Shown: one piece after another, positions 25,573 to 35,345 of the stretch | Numbering within the stretch: the first letter of the stretch is position 1 | Layout of the letters: every line of letters starts with the position of its first letter | From: Nocardioides sp. TF02-7 | GTDB lineage: Bacteria > Actinomycetota > Actinomycetes > Propionibacteriales > Nocardioidaceae | DNA length: 64,000 bases | Reading direction: 5' to 3' | Assembly: GCF_022437945.1 (NCBI RefSeq) | Contig: NZ_CP092535.1 | Coordinates: 2,046,001 to 2,110,000, forward strand | Notes under the pieces: generated by a model | Told to the model about the DNA's origin: nothing | The model's input: the letters and a program-made list of their open reading frames with translations, nothing else | Databases searched by the model: none | Translations under genes and position numbers: made by a program

Positions 25573-27625
25573 TCAGGACGAGCCGCCCAACGCGGCCAGG
25601 GCCCGCGCCTCCCGCGCGCCCTCGCGGAGCCGGGGGAGGAGCTCGTCACCCAGCTCCGCGGCGAGCCGGCGCTGCGCCGTTGCCAGCGACGCGGCGATCA
25701 CCGCCGGCAGGGGTGAGCTGGTCCACTGTCGCAGCGCCCGGGCGCCGCCGAGGGCGCGGGCGCGGGCGGGCGCCTCGTCGTGGGTGAGCGCCCAGGCCTC
25801 GAGGCCGTGCGCGATCGCGCGGGGGGTCGCCGGTGCGGCCGGCGAGGTCCACCGACCGGGTCGCGAGGCGTGACGCATCCTCGGACCCGGTGGCGGCGAG
25901 CTCGAGGGCGAGCCGTCCGGCGGTGTAGCTGACGCCCGCGGGCGAGCCCTGCTGCTCGTACCAGGCGAGGGTGCCGGCGTGGATCTCGGCCGCCCTGTCG
26001 TGGTCACCGACCAGGCCGCTGGCCAGGCCCAGCCCGTTCTCGGCCAGGGCGGTCCCGGCGGCCGAGCCAATCGTGCGCGCCAGCTGCACCGCCGCCCGGA
26101 GCGTGGTGAGGCTTTGCTCGGCGCCCAGGAGCGCCTGCACCGAACCGAGCCGGGTCAGCTGCGTCGCCTGCCACTCCGGTGCGCCCACGTCGCGGGCGAG
26201 CGCCAGCGCCCGCCGGTGGGTCCGCGCCGCGGCCGGCAGGTCGCCGACGACCTCGGCGCAGTAGCCGAGCAGGTCCATCGCCATCATCTGCCCGGCCGCG
26301 TCGTCGAGCTCTTCGAACGCCCGCTGGGCCGCTCGTCCCCCGGCAGCGGCCGGCGCGACGGCGCCCCGCTGGAGGTCGGCCTTCGCCGCGGTCAGGCCGA
26401 CGAGCGCCAGGCCCCACCGGTCCTGCGCCCGGGCGAACGTGGCCCGTCCGGTCTCCAGCAGCAGCTGTCCGCGCCGCGGCTCCCCGCGTTGGAGCAGCCG
26501 CTCGGCGAGCAGCACGGCAGCCACCGCCTCGTGCCTGCCCCAGCCGAGGTCCCTCGCCTCCCGCAGCGCTGACTCGCCGGCCGCGATGGCCTGCTCCGCG
26601 CCGGCGGTCACCGAGTCGAACACGGCGAGCCACGCGATCGCGCCGAGCACCGACGGCCGGTCGCCGCCGTCGGCGGCGGTGATGCCGACGAGCTCCTCCA
26701 GCAGGTCGCGGCCCTCGGAGCGGCGTCCGCCCAGCCACCACCACCACGACCCGCGCAGGGCCAGCTCGACGGCGGCGTCGACCGCACCGTCCCTGGCGAG
26801 CCAGCGCGCGGTGTCCATCGCTCCGGCCGGCACGGTGTGCACGCGGACGTGGGCCCGTTCGCGTCGGGCGGCGCCGCGTTCGGCTGCCAGGAGCTCCTCG
26901 AACTCCTCCTGCAGCTCCACCGGAGGAGCGAGTCCCGTCTGCTCGGCGAGCACCCGGCGGCCGACGTCGTAGACGGCGAGCGCCTCCGCTCGGCGCCCCG
27001 CCCTGTCCAGGGCCCGCATCAGGAGGAGCCGGGACCGCGGTCGCAGCGGGTCCTCCGCCAGCAGCTCGCGGAGCACCTCGATCGGACCTGTGGCGCCGGT
27101 CCCCGACGCGAGCCCGGCCTCCGCGGCGAGCTCCATGAGCGCCGCCCGCTGCTCGGCCGCCCGCGCGCGGGCGCCGACGAGCCGGGGGTGCTCGTCGAGC
27201 TCGGCCAACGGCGGCCCCTGCCACAGCGCCAGCGCCCGCTCCGCGGTCGCGGCCGCGTCCTCCGCACGGCCGGCGGTGAGTGCGTCGGACGCCGTGCGGG
27301 CGAGCGCGGCGAACAGGCGGAGGTCGACCTCCTCGTCGGGGAGGTCGAGGCGGTAGCTGCCCTGGTGGTGCCGGAGCGCGTCGCCGTGCGGCCCGAGGTG
27401 TCGCCGGAGCCGGGACACCTTGACCTGCAGCGCGTTGCGCGCGCCGGCGGGTGCCTCGGGTCCCCACACCGCGTCGACGAGGGCGGTTGCCGGCACCGCC
27501 CGCCCCTCGGCGAGCACGAGATGGGCGAGCACCACCCGGTCCAGCCGCGCCGGCGCCACGTCCGGTCCACCGTCCTGGCGGACGGTGACCGCTCCGAGCA
27601 GGCGGACCAGCGGCTCGTCACTCAC
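25573..27625 (-). CDS. SARP/BTAD-type transcriptional activator with TPR-rich C-terminus
   Basis: A protein of about 684 residues. The N-terminal OmpR-like DNA-binding domain (VRLLGAVTVRQDGGPDVAPA, ARNALQVKVSRLRRHLG) is followed by the bacterial transcriptional activation (BTAD) domain (EEVDLRLFAALARTASDALT to LAEQTGLAPPVELQ). A long alpha-helical TPR-like region comes last. No NB-ARC ATPase is present, unlike AfsR. One +1 shift in the G run 25820-25826 separates VDLAGRTG from PRAIAHGLEAWALTHDE. The GTG start overlaps the SCO6745-like stop, so the two are coupled. SARPs usually activate linked pathways; no secondary-metabolite cluster is in view. Confidence 0.88.
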
Positions 27626-28530
27626 CCCGCCACCGCCACCTCGGCCGCCGGCGCCATGCCCATGCCGTTGGGGTAGGGCACCCCACCGGAGGTGACGATC
27701 GGCTCGGCGACGGCGACGAGGTCGGCGGTGAGCGCGGCGAGCTCGTCGTCGCCCAGCCGGCTCCACGCCGGCGCCGTCATCGCGTCGGTCCGGTCCTCGA
27801 TCGCGGCCCGCTCGCGCCGGCCGGTCTCCGTCACCGAACCGTCGTCGGCGAGCCAACCCCGCGCGGTCAGCGTGGCGGCCGCCGCGGCCCACTCGTCCTC
27901 GGTCCACCCGCGGTAGGTGCGCTGGTCGTGGGGGACCAGCCCGAGCGCGGCCATCAGCAGGTTGCTCTCGGCCGGACCGAGGCCCGCGGTGCGGAGCGCG
28001 GCGACGTGGGCGTCGCCGCGGAACTCGCGCAGCGCGGTCGTCGCCCAGAACAGCGTGAGGTGCGGCTCGACGGGCCGCGGCAGGCTGCGGTGGGCGGCGA
28101 ACAGCGGCGCTCCGGCGGAGGGCAGTACGTCGACGACGCCGGCCAGCCGTGACGCCAGCTCGGCGACCACCGGTGCGTCGACGCGCTCGCCGAGGTGGCG
28201 CCGTACCGCACGGTCGAAGACGGTCAGCCGCGCGGCCGCGGCCTGCTCGGGCGTCGTCCACCGCCACGCATCCGGCAGGGCGCGCTCGACCATCCGCGGA
28301 GCGAAGCCGTGGAAGCATGCGGTCACCACGTCCGCGGGCACCACGCCGAGCGCGGCGGACCGGGTCGCGAAGTAGCCCATCCAGCCGCCCTTGAGGCCGA
28401 GCGCGGTGTAGACCTGCGGCCGCTCGGGGGCGTAGTAGACGAGCGCGTGGTAGGCCTCGACCAGCCGCCACAGGGCGCGCTCGGCGCTGCGACGGGACCG
28501 ACCCTCGGGGGAGCCGGCGGGATGGCTCAT
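27622..28530 (-). CDS. SCO6745-family protein (MarR-like HTH fold)
   Basis: A 302-residue intact protein matching the actinobacterial SCO6745 family: RLVEAYHALVYYAPERPQVY, LGLKGGWMGYFATRSAALG, VVTACFHGFAPRMVERALPD, and a C-terminal helix-turn-helix stretch (TLTARGWLADDGSVTETG, RRERAAIEDRTD). The C-terminal half looks like a MarR-type winged helix; the N-terminal helices may bind a ligand. The ATG at 28530 precedes MSHPAGSPEG. It is translationally coupled to the SARP gene. Role inferred as regulatory. Confidence 0.82.
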   Translation of the reverse strand: MSHPAGSPEGRSRRSAERALWRLVEAYHALVYYAPERPQVYTALGLKGGWMGYFATRSAALGVVPADVVTACFHGFAPRMVERALPDAWRWTTPEQAAAARLTVFDRAVRRHLGERVDAPVVAELASRLAGVVDVLPSAGAPLFAAHRSLPRPVEPHLTLFWATTALREFRGDAHVAALRTAGLGPAESNLLMAALGLVPHDQRTYRGWTEDEWAAAAATLTARGWLADDGSVTETGRRERAAIEDRTDAMTAPAWSRLGDDELAALTADLVAVAEPIVTSGGVPYPNGMGMAPAAEVAVAG

Positions 28531-28772
28531 GACGACACCTGCCTCACTGCGGGGACCCGCCGCAGCGGACCCGGTCGAAGAGTAGCCGCCCGTCCGCCTC
28601 GTCGCCGCCGGATCGCACCCGGTGCCGACGGGCATCACGAGCACGGCCAGCGTCGTCGCCCGCGCTGACGACCGGCTGACAGCCGGCCCCCAGCCGCCGA
28701 GCCCGACCGACGCCACCGCCGGACGGTCCGCGCGGTCAGCCGCCTGTCAGCGGGCTGCCTAGGGTGTCGACC

Positions 28773-28820
28773 GTGACCACCCCGCCCGGCCTGCCGCCGA
28801 CCCGTGAGGAACGCCGATGA
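28773..28820 (+). CDS. Possible 15-codon leader ORF coupled to the MDMPI gene
   Basis: A TAGGGT element at 28760-28765 is followed seven bases later by a GTG that opens VTTPPGLPPTREERR. Its TGA overlaps the ATG of the next gene (ATGA). The ribosome site of that gene (GAGGA) lies inside. It may be a leaderless, coupling leader peptide or chance; the sequence gives only this arrangement. Confidence 0.3.
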   Translation: MTTPPGLPPTREERR

Positions 28821-29443
28821 CCGAGACCGCGCTGCTCCTGCGGAGGCAGTGGGACGTGCTGCGCGCCTGGCTCGAGACCGAGCGCGTCCTCGACCGTGCC
28901 GCCGAGCCGTCGGGCCTCGGCGGCTGGACCGTCGCCGACCTGGTCGTCCACCTCGGCTACGGCCTCCGGATGGTCGCCGAGGTCACGCCGGCGACCGACC
29001 AGCATCCCATCGACGTCGGCCGCTACGTGGCCGGCTACGTCCCGGCGCAAGAGCAGATCGCGACGGACACCTCCGTGCTCGCGACCTCGCTGCAGGGTGA
29101 GGAGCTGGCCGGCATCGACGCACTCGCGGCGCAGGCCTGGCAGGCGCTCGAGGTCGGCCTGCCGCCGGTCGTGCTCGGCCGCCGTGGCCCGTTGCGCAGC
29201 GACGACTTCCTGCTGACCCGCCTGCTCGAGCTGGTCGCCCACGGCGACGACCTCCACCGGCTGCTCGGCCCCGACCGCACCTCGCCGCTGCTGCCGGCAG
29301 CGGTCGACCGGGTCGCCGCGGTCCTGGCCGACGCCTACCAGCAGGCCACCGGGCGCCCCGCAGGGTGGACCGGTCTCGACCTGGTCCGCGCCGCCACCGG
29401 ACGTACGGCGACCGACGACCCGGCCCTGCCGCTGCTCTCCTGA
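28817..29443 (+). CDS. MDMPI/DinB-fold protein (maleylpyruvate isomerase family, mycothiol-dependent type)
   Basis: An intact 208-residue four-helix DinB-like protein of the mycothiol-dependent maleylpyruvate isomerase family. The signature stretch is GLGGWTVADLVVHLGYGLRM, with a metal-ligand-type His, and later LLELVAHGDDLHRLLG with two further His. It ends with the short C-terminal module typical of the family. The metal and thiol cofactor are inferred. The substrate is unknown; many members act in stress thiol metabolism. It diverges from the SCO6745-like gene. Confidence 0.85.
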   Translation: MTETALLLRRQWDVLRAWLETERVLDRAAEPSGLGGWTVADLVVHLGYGLRMVAEVTPATDQHPIDVGRYVAGYVPAQEQIATDTSVLATSLQGEELAGIDALAAQAWQALEVGLPPVVLGRRGPLRSDDFLLTRLLELVAHGDDLHRLLGPDRTSPLLPAAVDRVAAVLADAYQQATGRPAGWTGLDLVRAATGRTATDDPALPLLS

Positions 29444-29450
29444 CCGCGAC

Positions 29451-30070
29451 CTAACGGCCGGCGTCCGGCCGACCGGCAGGCGCCCGCTCCGGCACGGCGT
29501 GCGCGACGACGAGCTTCAGCACCAGCACCGGTCCGAGCCAACCGATCGCCTCGGGGCCGAGGCCGCCGGGCACCGCCGCGACCAGCACCGCGAGCGTCGC
29601 CAGCCCCATGGCCGCGGGTCGCTTCAGGTGCAGCGGCAGGACGACCACCAGGCCCACGCCGAGCACGGCGGCGACGTACCAGCCGGCTGCCCATGCCCAG
29701 CCCGCGCCAGGGAACAGCGCGGCGACCAGGAACGGGTGCAGGTGCAGCGCCGAGAACGCGACGTGGTTGCGGACGACCCGCTCCACGACGGAGGCCCCGC
29801 TCGCTGCCCGCTGGTGGTAGAGCCGCTTCGCCGGCTCGAGGCTGTTGGCGACCACCCGCCGACCACGTCGGCGGCCAGGACCACGACGAGCAGCCAGTGC
29901 CACCACTGCCACCCGGGGTCCGACCGCTGCTGTGCGAGGACGACCACCGGCAGTGCGGCGGCGACGGTCAGCCACACGACGGCCTTCTCGGCCGGGGCGG
30001 CGCCGGTGCCGTAGAGCCAGTCCGGCCGGTCGGTGCGGTGAAATCGTTGCTCCTGGGGTCGTTCAGACAT
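29451..30070 (-). CDS. Membrane protein of unknown function
   Basis: A protein of about 206 residues with a single-base frame change near 29857. It begins MSERPQEQRFHRTDRPDWLY and has about five hydrophobic helices (KAVVWLTVAAALPVVVLAQQ, WAWAAGWYVAAVLGVGLVVV, GLATLAVLVAAVPGGLG). The middle reads RLYHQRAASGASVVERVVRN then HVAFSALHLHPFLVAALF, with several histidines near the membrane face. No known family was recognised. It follows the MFS gene on the same strand by about 46 bp, so cotranscription is likely. Confidence 0.7.
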
Positions 30071-30116
30071 CTCGCTCCTCGACTCTGGTGGTGGGATCGG
30101 TACGACGGCGCCGTCG

Positions 30117-31283
30117 CTACGACGCGCGGGCGGAGAGCACGGCGAGCAGGGTCAGGGCGGCTGCCACCAGGCCCGCGGCCCGGAACCCGCCGGTCGCAGA
30201 GGCCAGCAGCGCGCCGGCGAAGGGTGCGACCGCGATCCCCAGCCCGACCGGTCGCTGGAACGCGCCGCTGACCTCCCCGAACGCCGTACGGCCCCAGCGG
30301 TCCGCGACGCCGAGCGTGGTGGTGAGCGTGTGGGCGCCGCGGACGGCGCCGGCCAGCAGCGCCGCGACCACGAGCCCGACGACGCCGGGCGCCAGCGCCA
30401 GCGCCGCGACGACCAGCGCGGCCGCCACGACCAGTGCCGTGGTGCGCTGACGCGCGTCGCTGATCCCGGCCAGTGGCAGGTAGGCGAGCCGCCCGACCAC
30501 CTGCCCGGCCCCGACGAGTCCGAACGCCAGAGCGGCCGTCGCATAGGAGTGGCCGAGCTCCCGCGCGAGCGGCACCAGGTTCAGCGTCACCGCGTAGAGC
30601 GACGAACCCGCGATCACCATGCTCAGCTGCGTGGCACGGAACCGCCTCGAACGGACGATGCGCCGGACGTCGTGCCCGGGCGGTGCCGGGGCGTGCGCGG
30701 TCCACGGCACCGCGAGTCCCCACCACGCCAGCGGAGCGGTGAGGACGGCGTAGCCGACCGCCACGCCGAGCAGCGCCTCCCGCCAGCCCAGCACCTCCGC
30801 GACCGGCGCGAGCACCGGTGCGAGGACCGCCGACGAGGCACCGCCGAACAGCGACACCACGGTGAGGGCCGTGGCAGCCCGTCGGCCGTGCCAGATCGTC
30901 AGCGCCGCGAAGACCGGCGGGTAGAGCGTCGTCGCCTGCCCCAGACCGACCAGCGCCATCGCCAACAGTGCGACCACCGGGTGCGGCGCGGCCGCGACAC
31001 CGGCCAGTCCGGTCGCACCAGCCAGGGCGCCGAGCACCACCAGGAGGCGTGGACCGCGCCGGTCGATCAGGCGGCCGATCCGGGGGCTCAGCAGGGCCGA
31101 GAGCACCAGCGACCCGGAGTACGCCGCCGTCATCGCTGCCAGCGACCACCCGGTGTCGCGGGCGGCGAGGTCCATCAGCACCGGCACCGCGTAGTAGAGC
31201 GCCGCCCAGCTGAACAGCTCGACGAACCCGCACGTCAGCACCGACGGCCAGAACGGCGGGCGAGGACCGACCACGGGTGCCAC
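30117..31283 (-). CDS. MFS transporter
   Basis: An intact 388-residue major facilitator with twelve predicted helices. The conserved loop appears as SPRIGRLIDRRGPRLLVVLG, and its repeat in the second half as LPLAGISDARQRTTALVVAA. Helix 1 reads VLTCGFVELFSWAALYYAVP, similar to monocarboxylate-type or CynX-like carriers. Directionality and substrate cannot be told. The start is GTG 31283, divergent from the LysE gene. Confidence 0.88.
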   Translation of the reverse strand: MAPVVGPRPPFWPSVLTCGFVELFSWAALYYAVPVLMDLAARDTGWSLAAMTAAYSGSLVLSALLSPRIGRLIDRRGPRLLVVLGALAGATGLAGVAAAPHPVVALLAMALVGLGQATTLYPPVFAALTIWHGRRAATALTVVSLFGGASSAVLAPVLAPVAEVLGWREALLGVAVGYAVLTAPLAWWGLAVPWTAHAPAPPGHDVRRIVRSRRFRATQLSMVIAGSSLYAVTLNLVPLARELGHSYATAALAFGLVGAGQVVGRLAYLPLAGISDARQRTTALVVAAALVVAALALAPGVVGLVVAALLAGAVRGAHTLTTTLGVADRWGRTAFGEVSGAFQRPVGLGIAVAPFAGALLASATGGFRAAGLVAAALTLLAVLSARAS

Positions 31284-31413
31284 CCTGTCCGGTGCGGGCG
31301 ACGACCGCGACCGTCGTGCCGCTGGTCGGCGGGCTCTGTCAGCGACCGGTCAGCACCCACCTGCACCGTCGTCGCGTGAGCGCGACCGGCGTCGGCGGGT
31401 CCGGGCGGCCCGG

Positions 31414-32032
31414 GTGACGGGGTGGCTCGGCTCGGTCGCCATGCTCGCCTTCGTGATGGCCGCGACACCGGGGCCGAACAACGTGCTCTTCGCCGCGGCC
31501 GGTGCCGCGCAGGGCTACCTGCGGACCGTGCCGATGCTCGCGGGGGATGATCGGCGGCTTCGTCGCCTTGATCGGTGCCGGTGTGGCCGGTGTCGGCGGG
31601 CTCGTGGACGCGGTGCCCGGCAGCGGGCCGGCGATGCGGGCCGCTGCGTCGGCGTACCTGGCCTATCTCGCCGTCCGGCTGTGGCGTGCCAGCCCGCCGA
31701 CCGACGACCCCGGACCGCAGGGTCCCGGCCCGACGACCCCGACGACCCTGATGACCTGGTGGCAGATGGCGCTGTTCCAGGTGGCCAACCCCAAGACCTG
31801 GCTGGCGGTGCTGGCGTTCGTCACCGGCAAGCTCGGGCCGGCCAGCCCCGGCGGGCCGGCGGGGGACCTGGTCGGCGCGGCGTGCTTCCTCGTCGTGGTC
31901 TGGATGTCGGCGAGCCTGTGGACGCTGTTCGGTGCCGCCCTCCGCGCCCGGCTGGCCCCGGGTCCGTGGCGGCGTGCGATGCGAGGGATGGCGGTCCTGG
32001 CGGTGCTGTCCGTCGCCACGCTGTGGTGGTGA
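31414..32032 (+). CDS. LysE/RhtB-family amino-acid exporter
   Basis: A protein of about 206 residues with six helices. The family N-terminus is clear: SVAMLAFVMAATPGPNNVLF, with the TPGPN motif. One +1 shift in the G run 31542-31546 separates TVPMLAG from MIGGFVALIGAG. The later part has WWQMALFQVANPKTWLAVLA, another family hallmark. It likely exports an amino acid or similar metabolite across the cytoplasmic membrane. The GTG at 31414 is the best start because the TPGPN motif begins 17 residues in. Confidence 0.9.
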
Positions 32033-32084
32033 GGAGGCCGCAGCCGGGCGTCATGGTGAACCTCGACGGCCGGCTCGGCCTGGA

Positions 32085-32432
32085 TCAGGGTGCGATCGGG
32101 AGGGACGCGAGCTTGTCGTCGGCCACCACGAACCGGAACTGCAGGTCGACGACCCCGCCGGGGAAGTTGCCCTCGAGGTGGTTGGTGACGACCCACTCGG
32201 TGGGGCTGACCTGCTGCTGGGCGACGTACTCCTGGGTGTAGGTCCACTCCGCTGTCGCGCGTTCGAGCCATGCCCGGATGGCGGACCGGCCGGTGTAGAC
32301 CTTGCCGTCGTCGGTGACGACGGTGTCGTCGGTGATCGCGGTCATCGCGAGATCGAAGTCGTGGCGGTGGTGACCCTCTGCGTAGTCCCGGACCGGCGCC
32401 GGGAGCTGCTGCGGGTCGTACTGGTTCGTCAT
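32085..32432 (-). CDS. NTF2-like (SnoaL-type) small protein
   Basis: An intact 115-residue cone-fold protein: YAEGHHRHDFDLAMTAITDD, VYTGRSAIRAWLERATAEW and a terminal strand VVDLQFRFVVADDKLASL. The family includes ligand-binding and isomerase-like proteins; no catalytic dyad can be assigned. It lies just downstream of the TetR gene on the same strand, with a palindrome between the two, so it is the probable target of that regulator. Confidence 0.85.
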   Translation of the reverse strand: MTNQYDPQQLPAPVRDYAEGHHRHDFDLAMTAITDDTVVTDDGKVYTGRSAIRAWLERATAEWTYTQEYVAQQQVSPTEWVVTNHLEGNFPGGVVDLQFRFVVADDKLASLPIAP

Positions 32433-32461
32433 GTCTGAGGCGCTTCCGTCTCTCCGCCTGG

Positions 32462-32477
32462 ATTGCTGTATAGCAAT
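32462..32477 (-). promoter_or_regulatory. 16-bp operator-like palindrome upstream of the NTF2-like gene
   Basis: ATTGCTGTATAGCAAT is a near-perfect inverted repeat (7 of 8 paired). It sits 30 bp before the NTF2-like start and 22 bp after the TetR stop, as expected for a TetR-family operator. Confidence 0.6.
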
Positions 32478-32498
32478 GCTACAGGAGGCGGGACGGTG

Positions 32499-33066
32499 TC
32501 ACCCTTCGCTGGCGGCCGCAGACGGGATCAGGGACCCGAGTACGGCGTCCCCTGACGCGGTCCGAGAGTCCCCAGTCGGGCTCGCCGTCGAGCTCGCCGA
32601 TCATCGTGATGACCACCCCGCTGCTGGCCGCCAGGATCGCCTTCGCCGCCTCGGCCGGTGGTGCGCTCAGCCGGTCGGCGACGCGCTCGAGGGCGGAGAG
32701 CAGCATGAGCTCGACCTGTGAGACGACGCCGCACCTGTAGCCGGGTTCCACGCGCGCGTACAGGTGGGCGTAGAACGCGGGGTGCTCGACGCCGAACCGG
32801 ACGTGGGTGTCCCAGGCCCGGGCGACGGCGGCGACGGGGTCGCCGGTGAGGGCCGGCTCGTTCTCCTCGAGGAAGCGGCGGAAGCCGTGGCTCACCACCT
32901 CGTCGAGGAGGCCCTGCTTGCTCCCGAAGTGGTGGTAGAGCGTGGGCGCCTGGACCCCGGCCGCGTCGGTGATCGCGCGGGTCGAGACGTCGCCGCCCTT
33001 GGCAGCCTGGAGCAGCTCGGCGCCGGCGAAGAGCAGCCGGTCCCGTGTGGATGCCTTGACGGCCAT
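32499..33066 (-). CDS. TetR-family transcriptional regulator
   Basis: A protein of about 188 residues. The HTH is typical: DVSTRAITDAAGVQAPTLYH followed by HFGSKQGLLDEVVSHGF. The C-terminal ligand domain begins EENEPALTGDPVAAVARAWD. A +1 shift in the C run 32549-32552 changes the tail; corrected it ends RVRDAVLGSLIPSAAASEG. The ATG at 33066 lies six bases after TACGCT, so a leaderless start is plausible. It probably represses the adjacent NTF2-like gene through the ATTGCT palindrome. Confidence 0.9.
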
Positions 33067-33090
33067 GCCGCGAGCGTAGCGGCGCCGTGC

Positions 33091-33604
33091 CTAGGAGGAG
33101 TCCCGCCCGGTCTCCTGCTCCTCGATGCTCTCGAGCACCGCAGCCGACAGCGCGGCGAGGGCGTCGACGTGCCGGGCGCTCAATGCGTCGAAGAACGTGC
33201 GCCGCACGTCGGCGAGGTGCTGCGGTGCGGCCTTGCGGACGGCCGCCCACCCCTTCTCGGTGAGGGCGACCTCGCTCCCGCGAGCGTCTCCGGCGGGGGA
33301 GCGCCGCTCGACCAGTCCGCGCGAGGCCATCCTCGACACCTGGTGGATGAGTCGGCTCTTCTCCCACCGCAGGAGGTCCCTCAGCTCGACCTGCCGCAGT
33401 GATCCGCCCGGCTGCAGGGGAGAGGCCGCTGAGGACGGAGAAGTCGGCGAGCGAGAGGCCGGCGTCGTCGAGCAGCTGCCGGTTCATGTGGCGCCGGAGG
33501 TCCTCCTGCATCCGCAGGAACCCGTACCACGCGCGCTGCTCGCGTTCGTTCAACGGCTCGGGCTCGCCCACGCTCTCGATCGTAACGGCATGGTGATGCG
33601 TCAC
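33091..33604 (-). CDS. MarR-family transcriptional regulator
   Basis: A protein of about 170 residues. The N-terminus reads EPLNEREQRAWYGFLRMQED, then RQLLDDAGLSLADFSVLSGL. After a +1 shift at the G run 33417-33420 come QPGGSLRQVELRDLLRWEKS and the wing MASRGLVERRSPAGDARGSE. A dimerisation helix follows. It diverges from the SDR/WrbA operon across about 120 bp that contains two inverted repeats, so it is the likely regulator of that operon. The start is GTG 33604; other in-frame GTGs nearby are possible. Confidence 0.87.
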
Positions 33605-33645
33605 TGTCTGGCTGGTGACGCGGCGGTTCGCGACCTTCGTTGAAG

Positions 33646-33664
33646 TTCCCGTGGAATCCGGGAA
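33646..33664. promoter_or_regulatory. Inverted repeat between MarR and SDR genes
   Basis: TTCCCG at 33646-33651 and CGGGAA at 33659-33664 form a 6-bp inverted repeat with a 7-bp spacer, midway in the divergent region. A second small palindrome (ATCTAGAT, about 33706-33713) lies close to the SDR ribosome site AAGGAG. Confidence 0.45.
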
Positions 33665-33725
33665 TAGGGGTGACGGATCATCCAGTTGTCGGGGTGATAC
33701 ATCATCTAGATAGAAGGAGTTCCCC

Positions 33726-34552
33726 ATGGAAGGAACCTGGATCGTGACCGGGGCCGCCTCCGGCCTCGGGCGGGAGGTCGCCCACGCGGCCCTGAGCGAA
33801 GGCGCCACGGTCGTCGCCGCCGATCGCGACACGTCAGGGGCGGCGATCCTGTCCGACGCCCACGGCGACGCCGTGGAGGTCGTCCGGCTCGACGTCACCG
33901 ACACCGACCGCATCGAGGAGGTCGTCGCCGACGTGGCCCGCCGCCACGGCCGGATCGACGTCCTGGTCAACGCCGCCGGCCGAGGCCACATCGGTGCGGT
34001 CGAGGAGACCGGTGACGCGGAGCTGCGGCGCTTGATGGACCTTCACTTCTTCGGGCCGGCTGCGCTCACCCGTGCGGTGCTGCCGCACATGCGCGCGGCC
34101 CGCAGCGGCGCGATCGTCCAGGTGAGCAGCCTGGGCGGTCAGATCTCCGTGCCGGGCATGTCGGCGTACTCCGCCGGCAAGTTCGCCTTGGAGGGCTTCT
34201 CGATCGCGCTCGCGCAGGAGGTCGGTCCCCTGGGGATCAAGGTGGTCATCGCGCAGCCCGGCGCGATGCGGACCATTTCGCCGGCCCCGCGATCAGCGAG
34301 TCCGCACACCTCCCTGACTACGAGGCGACCGTCGGCGAGCTCCGCAAGCACGTCGAGGAGGTCACCGGCCGGCAGCCGGGCGACCCGAAGAAGATCGCGG
34401 CCGCGTTGCTGGAGGTGCTGCGGGCCGAGAACCCGCCCCTGCGGCTGGCCTTCGGCAACGACGCGCTCGACCGGCTCAACGCGGCGGCGGAGCAGACCCT
34501 GAAGGACCGGATCGAGTGGGAGGGGATCTCTCGTGGCACCGACTTCGACTGA
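33726..34552 (+). CDS. Short-chain dehydrogenase/reductase (SDR)
   Basis: A classical SDR of about 275 residues. The NAD(P)-binding glycine motif is GTWIVTGAASGLGREVAHAA, the NAG-type motif is VLVNAAGRGHIGAVEETGD, and the catalytic Tyr-Lys is in MSAYSAGKFALEGFSIALAQ after Ser in VQVSSLGGQ. One frame change near 34272 joins QPGAMRT to FAGPAISESAHLPDYE. First gene of a redox operon with a good AAGGAG site. The stop overlaps the next SDR start by 20 bp. The substrate is unknown. Confidence 0.9.
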
Positions 34553-35316
34553 ACCGGCGCGTCGTGACGGATCGCTCGTCGGACGGACGGCGATCGTCAC
34601 CGGCGGCGGCAAGGGCATGGGTGCGGCGACGGTCCGGCTCCTGGCCGCCGAAGGTGCGGCGGTCGTGGCGGTGGACGTCGACCTCGACGCCGCGCAGGCC
34701 ATCGCCGACCAGCTCGGCGACAGCGTCCTGGCCCGTCAGGGTCGACGTCCGGTCCGAGGACCAGTGGGCCGACCTCGTCAGCGAGGTCGAGGCACGCTTC
34801 GGCAGCGTCGACGTCCTGGTCAACAACGCGGGCATCGCGGATCCGGCCCTGCTCGAGGACTGGAAGGGAGCGCGTCTGCAGCGGACGATCGACGTCAACC
34901 TCGTCGGCGTCCTCAACGGGATCCAGGCCGTCACCCCGGCGATGAGACGCGCCGGCGGCGGGTCCATCGTCAACATCGGTTCGGTCGGCGCGTTCAACGG
35001 CGTCCCGCGCATGTCCGGCTACGTCGCCACCAAGTGGGCGGTGCGCGGCCTCACCAAGTCCGCCGCCCTCGAGCTCGGCGCCCACGGGATCCGCGTCAAC
35101 GCGGTGCACCCGGGCCAGACCCGTACCCCGATGACCGAAGGGGTCGTCTTCGACACCAGTGCCGTGGCGCTGGGCCGCGTCGGCGAACCCGAGGACATCG
35201 CCCACGCGGTGCTGTTCCTCGCCTCCGACCACTCCCGGTTCATCACCGGCAGCGACCTCGTCGTCGACGGCGGCCAGCTCGCCGGCCAGGCCGACTACTC
35301 GGGCCTCCCGCAGTAG
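34533..35316 (+). CDS. Short-chain dehydrogenase/reductase (SDR)
   Basis: A protein of about 260 residues from GTG 34533, inside the end of the previous gene. Cofactor motif TAIVTGGGKGMGAATVRLLA; VLVNNAGIADPALLEDWKG; catalytic Ser in VNIGSVGAFNG and Tyr-Lys in MSGYVATKWAVRGLTKSAAL. The C-terminus FITGSDLVVDGGQLAG is the usual beta-ketoacyl reductase/3-alpha-HSD-like end. One +1 shift at 34739-34741 separates SVLARQ from VDVRSEDQWADL. Coupled to the flanking redox genes. Confidence 0.92.
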
Positions 35317-35345
35317 CCACCCTCTCTCCTAGAAAGCAAAGCGCA

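Noticed and set aside
25573..28530. Secondary-metabolite cluster implied by the SARP gene
   Set aside because: No synthase, NRPS/PKS or tailoring set lies nearby; SARP genes also occur as orphans.
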